This document shows positions 25,130-32,300 of a stretch of 64,000 nt of DNA, piece by piece (the stretch's first letter is position 1; the number at the start of each line of letters is the position of its first letter). Both the position numbers and the translations under genes were made by a program. The notes below the pieces were generated by a model that saw only the letters and a program-made list of their open reading frames with translations, searched no databases and was not told the DNA's origin. This stretch comes from an uncultured Eubacteriales bacterium (GTDB lineage: Bacteria; Bacillota; Clostridia; Oscillospirales; Oscillospiraceae): NCBI GenBank assembly GCA_902492005.1, contig CABUJV010000001.1:70281-134280 (forward strand). Reading direction: 5' to 3'.

Positions 25130-26503
25130 TCAGATGGAGATGCCGCCGGTGATGACGCCCACCACCAGCATGATGAGGGAGATGGCCCACACCATGGGAA
25201 TGGTCTTCTTCTGGTGCTCGCCCAGGTCCACGCCGGCCAGACCCACCAGCAGGAAGGTGGAGGCGGTGAGGGGGGAGACGGGGAAGCCGGTGGTCATCTG
25301 GCCCAGAATGGCGGCCTGGCCCACGTTGACGCCGGCCACGCCGAAGCCCTCGGCGGTCTGCGCCAGCACGGGCAGCACGCCGTAGTAGAAGGAATCCGGG
25401 TCAAACAGCAGGGAGGCGGGCATGGAGATGATACCCACGATGATGGGGAAGAACCGGCCCAGGGAGGCGGGGATGAGGGCGGTGAGCGCGCCGGCCATCT
25501 CGGTGATCATGCCGGTGCCCTTCATGATGCCGGTAAAGCAGCCGGCGGCAAAGAGGACGGAGCACATCATCAGGCACTCCTTGGCGTGGGCGTCCACCCG
25601 GGCCTTGGAGTCCTTCACGTTGGGGTAGTTGATGACGGTGGCCAGCACATAGAAGACCATGAAGACCACGGCGGGGGCGAAGCCGGAGAACAGCAGGGAG
25701 AGGATGGCCAGGATGATGAGGGCCAGGTTGATGGGGAAGAGATGGGGCCGCAGCAGGGCCTTCTGCTCGTCGGAGAGCTCGGCCATCGTGACCTCGGCAT
25801 TGCCCAGAGCCACGGAGCCGATGCGGGCTTTCTCTTTTTTGCCCAGCAGGGCGGCGAAGACCACCACGCACACCAGACCCACGATGACGGCGGGGAGAAC
25901 GGGCATGAACAGCTCCTTGACCACGTCCACGCTCAGGGCGGTGGCGGCGCGGATGGTGGGGCCGCCCCAGGGCAGGATGTTCATGGTGCCGGCGGCCATG
26001 GCGACGATGGTGGCCAGGGTGGTGCGCTTCATGCCCACCGCGTCATACAGGGGTACCAGCGGGGGCACGCAGATCAGGAAGGTGACGGCGCCGGAGCCGT
26101 CCAGATGGACGCACATGGCCAGGATGGCGGTGCCGATGGCGATCTTCACGGGGTCGGTGCCCATCATCCGGGTGATGCCGCCGATGATGGGGCGGAAGGT
26201 GCCGGCGTCGGTAAGGATGCCGAAGAACAGGATGGAGAAGATGAACATAACGCCGGTGGCGGCCACGGAGCCGATACCGGACGAGCCGGTGATCATCTTA
26301 CCCAGGGACTTGAAGTTGGCCACGAAGTCGACGGCGCCGGCGGTGCCCTCCGGAGCGCCCTCTGGGACCACCGCGATGAAGAAGCAGGCCAGGATGCCGG
26401 TGATAACGGGGACCGCAATGAGTGCGACCAGGGGAGACGCTTTCTTGGTCATGATCAGGACGAGCATGACGATGACCGTGATGAAACCAAGTGCTGCTAA
26501 CAT
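25130..26503 (-). CDS. CitMHS-family carboxylate transporter
   Basis: A 457-residue protein with about 12 hydrophobic segments. The start LGFITVIVMLVLIMTKKASPLVALIAVPVI and internal MCVHLDGSGAVTFLICVPPLVPLYDAVGM match the citrate-Mg/Ca:H+ symporter (CitMHS) family. It probably imports citrate or a related di/tricarboxylate, as metal chelate or alone. It is the first gene after the sigma-54 promoter (distance about 64 bases) and is followed by the AtuA genes 41 bases later. Confidence 0.88.
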   Translation of the reverse strand: MLAALGFITVIVMLVLIMTKKASPLVALIAVPVITGILACFFIAVVPEGAPEGTAGAVDFVANFKSLGKMITGSSGIGSVAATGVMFIFSILFFGILTDAGTFRPIIGGITRMMGTDPVKIAIGTAILAMCVHLDGSGAVTFLICVPPLVPLYDAVGMKRTTLATIVAMAAGTMNILPWGGPTIRAATALSVDVVKELFMPVLPAVIVGLVCVVVFAALLGKKEKARIGSVALGNAEVTMAELSDEQKALLRPHLFPINLALIILAILSLLFSGFAPAVVFMVFYVLATVINYPNVKDSKARVDAHAKECLMMCSVLFAAGCFTGIMKGTGMITEMAGALTALIPASLGRFFPIIVGIISMPASLLFDPDSFYYGVLPVLAQTAEGFGVAGVNVGQAAILGQMTTGFPVSPLTASTFLLVGLAGVDLGEHQKKTIPMVWAISLIMLVVGVITGGISI

Positions 26504-26566
26504 GCAAATACCTCCTCGTTTTTGCAGCGCGATCTGTGGGGTGTTTCGCTTGCGCTGATCAATAGA

Positions 26567-26581
26567 GCAAGAGGCGTGCCA
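26567..26581 (-). promoter_or_regulatory. Sigma-54 (-24/-12) promoter
   Basis: On the minus strand the sequence reads TGGCAC-N5-TTGC, the full consensus with correct GG-GC spacing. It lies 64 bases before the CitMHS start. A GAFTGA-containing activator gene lies immediately upstream, and rpoN is encoded at 48688. Confidence 0.92.
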
Positions 26582-26600
26582 AAAATCGAAAAAGGAAATA

Positions 26601-26638
26601 AAAAGTCCCGCAGCGCCTGGGGGACAAGGCGCCGCGGG
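26601..26638 (-). terminator. Terminator of the sigma-54 activator gene
   Basis: Arms 26607-26618 and 26627-26638 form a 12-bp stem with one A-C mismatch; the minus-strand transcript continues with ACTTTT. It lies between the activator sites and the sigma-54 promoter, isolating the two transcripts. Confidence 0.75.
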
Positions 26639-26681
26639 TTTTGAAAACGGGGCAGAGCGCGGCCGGCTGGCCGCACCGGAA

Positions 26682-26788
26682 TTCTAAAATTTTAGAAATC
26701 CGGCGGTTTTTGCGGAACCGATGGGGGCCAAAGCCGTTGCAAACAGGGAAATTCTAAAATACTGGAACCAATTTCTAAAAGGTTAGAA
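26682..26788. promoter_or_regulatory. Three activator-binding sites (UAS) for the sigma-54 promoter
   Basis: Three 16-bp sites share TTCTAAAA-NNNTNGAA: 26682-26697 (a perfect palindrome), 26752-26767 and 26773-26788. Their centres are about 110, 180 and 200 bases upstream of the -24 element. The two distal sites are 21 bases apart (two helical turns). The last overlaps the activator stop codon. This is the usual arrangement for a hexameric enhancer-binding protein. Confidence 0.82.
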
Positions 26789-28138
26789 GTCCGGCGCGTT
26801 CAGCTTGTTGTATAAGCTGGCCAGAGAGATGCCGAGCTGGGCGGCGGTTTTTTTCTTGCCCTCCAGGCTGGCGCCGTTCCGGGCCAGCAGCCGCCGGATC
26901 TCCCGCTTTTCGAAGGCCCGGACCCTCTGGGCCAGGGGGAGGGCGGCGTCGTGCTCGGCCGGGCGGCGCAGGTCGCCGGGGAAGGCTTCGCAGGTAATGA
27001 CGCCGGAGGGGGTGAGGTAGGCGGAGAACTCCAGCACGTTGCGCAGCTCCCGCACGTTGCCGGGCCAGCTGTGCGCCTGGAGGAGGCGCACGGCCTCGTC
27101 GGTGAGGGTAAAGGGGCGGCGCAGCTTGTGGGAGAGCTGGTCCAGAATGGCGGCGGCCAGGGCGGGGATGTCGCCGGTCCGCTCCCGGAGGGGCGGGATG
27201 TGGATGGGAAAGGTGTTGAGGCGGTAATAGAGGTCCTTTCGGAACTTGCCCTGGTCCACATAGTCCGGCAGGCTGGCGTTGCACGCGGCGATCACCCGCA
27301 CATCCACATCGATCTCCCTGACGCCGCCCACCGGACGGATGCGGCGTTCCTGGAGCACCCGGAGCAGCTTGGCCTGGAGGGCCAGGTCCATCTCGGAGAT
27401 CTCGTCCAGGAAAAGGGTGCCCCCGGCAGCAGCCTCGAAGAGACCCAGCTTGCCGCCCTTTTTGGCCCCGGTGAAGGCGCCCTCCACGTAGCCGAACAGC
27501 TCGGACTCCAGCATGTTGGGATTGAAGTTGGCGCAGTTGATGGCCACGAAGACCCCCTCCCGCCGGGGGCTGGCGTTGTGGATGGCCTGGGCGTAGAGCT
27601 CCTTTCCGGTGCCGCTCTCCGACTCCAGCAGCACGGTGGCGTCGGTGGCGGCGATCTTTTCCGCCAGGGCCTTGATCTGGGCCCCCGCCGGGCTCTCGGC
27701 CACGATGTCGTCGAAGGTGTACCGGGCGCCGTTGGCCTTGTTGATGCGGCGGAGGACCTGCTTGCTCCGGGCCTCCGCGGCCTCCAGCTCGTCCCGGGCC
27801 CGGTAGGCGTCGTCCAGGAAGGTGACCACCGACAGGCCGCCCAGCAGCACCCCGTCCCGGTAGATGGGGTACAGGTTGACGAAGTAGAAGTCCTTCACCT
27901 CCTGCCGGGTCAGATGGAGGATGGGCTCACCCTTCTCCAGCACGTCGGGCAGGCGGGCCCCGGGCCGCAGGTCCCGGAGCCGGTAGCCCTCGATGGGGCC
28001 GATGTCGCCTCCGGCCTCCTTGCTGAGAAATTCCCGGTAGGCCGTGTTGCCGAAGACGATGACCCCGTCGGTGTCGATGATGGTGATGCCCTCCCGCATG
28101 GCGTTGAAGGCGGCGCGGGCGGCGTCGTTGAGCTCCAT
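26783..28138 (-). CDS. Sigma-54-dependent activator (PAS-AAA+-Fis)
   Basis: A 451-residue regulator starting ATG 28138 behind AAAGGGGGG. An N-terminal PAS domain (about residues 10-115, EGITIIDTDGVIVFGNTAY) leads into an AAA+ core. The core has Walker A SESGTGKE (the usual first Gly is Ser), the sigma-54 contact motif GAFTGA, Walker B FLDEISEMDL and the arginine region LYYRLNTFPIHIPPLRER. A C-terminal Fis-type helix-turn-helix ends KKTAAQLGISLASLYNKL. It should bind the three sites just downstream and activate the CitMHS-AtuA operon in response to a small molecule sensed by PAS. Confidence 0.93.
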   Translation of the reverse strand: MELNDAARAAFNAMREGITIIDTDGVIVFGNTAYREFLSKEAGGDIGPIEGYRLRDLRPGARLPDVLEKGEPILHLTRQEVKDFYFVNLYPIYRDGVLLGGLSVVTFLDDAYRARDELEAAEARSKQVLRRINKANGARYTFDDIVAESPAGAQIKALAEKIAATDATVLLESESGTGKELYAQAIHNASPRREGVFVAINCANFNPNMLESELFGYVEGAFTGAKKGGKLGLFEAAAGGTLFLDEISEMDLALQAKLLRVLQERRIRPVGGVREIDVDVRVIAACNASLPDYVDQGKFRKDLYYRLNTFPIHIPPLRERTGDIPALAAAILDQLSHKLRRPFTLTDEAVRLLQAHSWPGNVRELRNVLEFSAYLTPSGVITCEAFPGDLRRPAEHDAALPLAQRVRAFEKREIRRLLARNGASLEGKKKTAAQLGISLASLYNKLNAPDF

Positions 28139-28198
28139 GGGTGCCCCCCCTTTCCGTAGGGCTATTGTATCCCGTCCGGCGGTGGGACGCAAGAGGGA

Positions 28199-28227
28199 TT
28201 GTCAAAGCCGTGCGCATCCTTTATAAT
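28199..28227 (+). promoter_or_regulatory. Promoter of udk
   Basis: TTGTCA (28199-28204) and TATAAT (28222-28227) are 17 bases apart, ending 24 bases before the udk start. The divergent activator gene has a TACAAT -10 on the other strand at 28164-28169. Confidence 0.8.
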
Positions 28228-28250
28228 GGGAAAACGAGGAGGCGGGATGC

Positions 28251-28868
28251 ATGGACACCATGATTATCGGCATCGCCGGCGGGACCGGCTCGGGCAAGAC
28301 CACCCTGACCCAGCATCTCAAGGACCGCTTTGGGGAAAACGTCAGCGTGGTCTACCACGACAACTATTATAAGGCCCATCCCAATATGCCCTATGAGGAG
28401 CGATGCAAGCTCAATTACGACCACCCGGACGCCTTCGATACCGAGCTGATGGTGGAGGATCTGAAGACGCTGTGCGCGGGCCAGACCATTCACTGCCCGG
28501 TGTATGACTACACCATTCACAACCGCTCCAAGGATACGGTGGAGGTGCGGCCCGCCAAGGTGGTCATCGTGGAGGGCATTTTGATCTTTCACCCCAAGGA
28601 GCTGCGGGACCTGATGGACATCAAGATCTTTGTGGATACCGACGCCGACGTGCGGATTCTGCGGCGCATCCTGCGGGACGTGAAGGAGCGGGGCCGGAGC
28701 CTGGACTCGGTCATCAGCCAGTATCTGCATACGGTCAAGCCCATGCACGAGCAGTTTGTCCAGCCCAGCCGCCAGCATGCGGACATCGTGGTGCTGGACG
28801 GGGGTCACAACCTCGTAGCGCTGGATATGATCACCCAGCGCATCAGGAGCCACGTGGACGGGAGATAG
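28251..28868 (+). CDS. udk: Uridine kinase
   Basis: A 205-residue P-loop kinase with GGTGSGKT at residues 10-17, the YHDNYYK substrate segment, the NYDHPDAFD uridine-binding motif and VEGILIF. The length and motifs match bacterial Udk, which phosphorylates uridine and cytidine with ATP or GTP in pyrimidine salvage. It has its own promoter and terminator and so forms a single-gene unit. A GAGGAGG ribosome site precedes it. Confidence 0.95.
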   Translation: MDTMIIGIAGGTGSGKTTLTQHLKDRFGENVSVVYHDNYYKAHPNMPYEERCKLNYDHPDAFDTELMVEDLKTLCAGQTIHCPVYDYTIHNRSKDTVEVRPAKVVIVEGILIFHPKELRDLMDIKIFVDTDADVRILRRILRDVKERGRSLDSVISQYLHTVKPMHEQFVQPSRQHADIVVLDGGHNLVALDMITQRIRSHVDGR

Positions 28869-28873
28869 AGCGG

Positions 28874-28909
28874 ATCGGACTTCTGCTACAGGAGTCCGAT
28901 CTTTTTTTT
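28874..28909 (+). terminator. Terminator of udk
   Basis: An 8-bp stem (28874-28881 with 28893-28900) is followed by a T8 run. Confidence 0.88.
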
Positions 28910-28920
28910 CAGCAATATTG

Positions 28921-28941
28921 GAAATGTATCCGAAATGTATC
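28921..28941. repeat. Direct repeat of GAAATGTATC, 11-base spacing
   Basis: Two exact ten-base copies, 28921-28930 and 28932-28941, are one helical turn apart and lie about 75 bases before the small gene at 29008. The pattern is like a response-regulator or LytTR site. No matching regulator is identified. Confidence 0.5.
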
Positions 28942-29007
28942 TTTCCTGCGTTAGACTTGGGAACATAGAATACACAGAGCCTCTGAGATAGATGGAGGTG
29001 ATTGCTT

Positions 29008-29211
29008 GTGAAGCAATCCACAGGCGAGAAGGAAACCTTTGTGGTGCGCATCCTCAATACGCAGAACGCTACCTGGCAGGGGACGGTCACCTGGACGGAT
29101 GGCCGGAGAACGGAGTCCTTCCGCAGCGCGTTGGAGCTCATCCGTCTGATCGACAGCACCCTGCTGGAGCAGGAAGAGGGGGAGGGCGGTCCGCCAGGGC
29201 GGGAGGACTGA
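29008..29211 (+). CDS. Small conserved clostridial protein, unknown
   Basis: A 67-residue protein starting GTG 29008 behind GGAGGTG; TTG 29002 is also in frame. The body ETFVVRILNTQNATWQGTVTW followed by FRSALELIRLIDSTL suggests a small beta sheet plus one helix; the tail is acidic. I recall similar short proteins in clostridial genomes but no function. It is separated from the adhesin by the riboswitch, so a shared transcript starting upstream is possible. Confidence 0.7.
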   Translation: MKQSTGEKETFVVRILNTQNATWQGTVTWTDGRRTESFRSALELIRLIDSTLLEQEEGEGGPPGRED

Positions 29212-29271
29212 GAAAGGGCAAGGCCCTTCTCCAGGTCTGGAAGACAGACGCAGCGAATCGGAGAAAGCAGA

Positions 29272-29362
29272 ACACGTGCAGAGGCAAACCGGCCGAAAGG
29301 CCGGGACGCAAAGCCAGGAGGCTAAAGCGGCTGTGCCGTCAGGCTCGTCCGGCCGAGGCAAT
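29272..29362 (+). ncRNA. Cyclic-di-GMP-I riboswitch (GEMM-I)
   Basis: The aptamer core is recognisable: GGCAAACC (29283-29290), a GGCC-GAAA-GGCC stem with GNRA loop, then GGGACGCAAAGCC and a CTAAAG tetraloop-receptor-like element before the second stem ending near 29362. These are the hallmarks of class I c-di-GMP aptamers. It lies 30 bases upstream of the adhesin start, followed by a short T5 run and an AAGGAGGA ribosome site. It could act at termination or translation; the expression direction is not readable with certainty. Confidence 0.9.
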
Positions 29363-29392
29363 GTTCACTCTTTTTAAGGAGGAGAATGAAAT

Positions 29393-32300
29393 ATGATGGC
29401 CAAGAGAATGAAGAGAACCCTGGCCCTGGTGCTGTCGCTGGTGATGGTACTGGGCCTCCTGCCCAGCGCCGCCTTTGCGGCCCGGGTGGAGGACGGGTAC
29501 GACAGTACCGCCCAGATCGTAGATGCAGGCGGCACGCTGTACTTTAAGAAGGACGGCAACGGCGTGGCCGAGACCACAAAAGAGGCCGGCGACGCCATCC
29601 TGGAGATCACCAAGAGCGTGGCCGGAACCATGGTGGAGAATGAGTTTGAGATCACGCTCCAGATCAAGACCACCGAAGATCTGACCACCATCCCCGGCAA
29701 GACCCCCGACAGCGCCGTGGTGCTGGTGCTGGACGTGTCCAACAGTATGGACGACTGCGCCATCTGTGGCAAGGAGAAGAACGAAACTCATACTGGCCAC
29801 CGCTACGAGGCCCGGCTGACCCAGGCCAAGAGGGCCGCCCAGAGCTTTATCGACACCTTTGCCACCCAGACCGGCGCTCAGGAGGGCGACAAGCGGCTGG
29901 TGCAGATCATCGCGTTCGGCAGCGATGCCGAGACCTACACCTCTCGGTGGTATGATGTCAACGACGCAGCCAACGGTTCCGCCAATATCCGCGCGCTGAA
30001 GAACATCATCGGCGCCGGGCTGGACAGCGGGATCCGAGTGGGCAACGGCGACGGCAGAGGCGGCACCAACATCGAGGGCGCACTGATGCTGACCCAGAAC
30101 CTGCTGCAGGCCGGCCAGGCCGTGGGCGGCGCTCTGGAGAACGTGGATTACCTCTATACCGTGCTGCTGACCGACGGAGCCCCCACCTACCATGTAAGCG
30201 GTGATGACGGCAGCACCCGTATGGTTACAGGAACTAGGGGCGGTGGCAGCTTTACGAACACCGACGATGTCCGGGACGTGGCCGGCGTGGCTTCTGCCAT
30301 CAAGGGCCTCGCCAGTGCCTCCAAGCTGTTCTCCGTCTGCTATGGCCAGACGAATCCGAACGATCCCAATTCGAGCGTATTTAACAGCAAGTCCTTCGGG
30401 AACGTAAAAAACTTGGATTGTCCCGTGTCGGGGACTGCATGGGAGGACCTGACCATCGGCCAGTGGCTGGGCAGCTTCTCCACAAACGCCTATAAGGCCA
30501 CGGACGACCAGACCCTGTTTGATGCCTTTGAGGCCATCGGCAGCACCATCCGCCTGGCGGCTCAGGCGTGGCGGGTGGAGGACCAGATGGGCGCCAACAT
30601 CACCTATCTGGGGGAGACTACTACCGGCGGCTTCACCAACGACGTGACCCCCGCCGAGGACAACAGGTTCTTCCAGTGGAACGTGCTGGGCTCCGGCTAT
30701 GATCCGGCCATCACCACGATCAAGCCGGCCGCCTCCAGCGAGCCCTCTACCTACGGCTATACCATGAAATACCGCATCCGTCTGGACAATACCGACGGCA
30801 GCACCGCCCCCTATCCGACCAATACCGCCGCCACGCTGAAGTTCATGCTGACCAACGACCAGGGCGAGTGGCCCAGCATCGGCGAGGGCGAGACCGTCGA
30901 GACCTATCTGAAGACCGTGGCCTTCCCGGTCCCCGCCGTCCAGAGCAACTTCGGCGCGCTGAGCTTCACCAAGGTGGACAAAAACACCCAGACCGCTCTG
31001 CCCGGCGTGACCTTTACCTTGACCTGCGACTGCAAGGACCCCGCCCACACCAAGATCGCGTCCTCTTCCAATGACGGCACGGTGTCCTTTACCGGCATCC
31101 CCTCCGGCCACGCATACACTCTGACCGAGGCCCTGCCTGAGGGCGATATCCACGATCCCGACAGCATCGGCGTCATCACAGTAAAGGTCTCCGGCGGCGA
31201 CGTCTATGTCAACGGCCAGAAGAACCCCAAGAACCTGAAGCTGGAGAACACCTATCTCCCCGGCACCAGGGACCTGACCGTCACCAAGCAGTGGGGCGCC
31301 ACCCCCGACGGCCTCAAGACCTCTGTCCAGGTGATCTATGAGCAGTCCCTGAACGGGACCAAGACCGGCGCCAGCGATCCCGTCACCCTCACCGCCGACG
31401 GCGGCTGGACCCACACCTGGAACGTCCCCGTCCGTGACACCCTGACCGGCGAGGCCTACGCCTATGTGGTCCGCGAGTACGTGAACGGCGCCGTGGCCGA
31501 GGGCAACCAGGTATCCACTATCAACGGCAAGGACTATCGGGTCACCTACGACGACACGAGCAACACCATCACCAACGAGATCCAGAACGAGATGTCCATC
31601 CCCGTGGAGAAGCAGTGGCTGACCCCCGACAGCATGAAGGGTGAGGTCACCGTCAACCTGCTCCGGGACGGCAGTCCCTTCCAGACCCTGACCCTGTCCG
31701 GCACAAAGCTGTCCGGCGCCTTTGAGAACATCCCCGTGTATGCGGACGACGGCAGCCAGTACACCTATTCCCTCACCGAGACCATTGCGCCGGACGCCGG
31801 CTACTCCGCCCATATCGTGCCAAATCCAGACGGCGGCTACACCATCCAGAACGTGGCCAATCAGACGACCGTCGCCGTGGAAGGCTCCAAGTCCTGGGTG
31901 GACGGCAACAGCAGCGCCCGGCCCCAGACCGTGGAGGTCAGCCTGAGGAAGACCGGCTCCGACGATGTGCTGGACACCCGGACCATCGGCTGGAACGCCG
32001 AGACCTATGACTGGTCCTACTCCTTCACCGGCCTGCCCAAGTACGACCTCACCCGCAATGAGACCACCGGCCTGTGGGAGGGCACCGGCGCCGAGATCGA
32101 ATATTACGTCACCGACGACGCCGAGGGCTATGACGCTGCTGCCGCTTACAAGGGCGGGGACGGCCTGTATAATCTGACCAACACCATTGAGCAGGTCCCG
32201 ATGACCATCCGCGTCACCAAGACCTGGAACGACGAGGGCTTTGAGGACGAGCGGCCCGACAGCCTGACCTTCTACCTCTACGGCGCGGACAAGGAAAATG

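Noticed and set aside
29213..29245. Small AAGGGC/GCCCTT hairpin taken as a terminator before the riboswitch
   Set aside because: It has no T run and only six pairs, so it is not convincing as a terminator.
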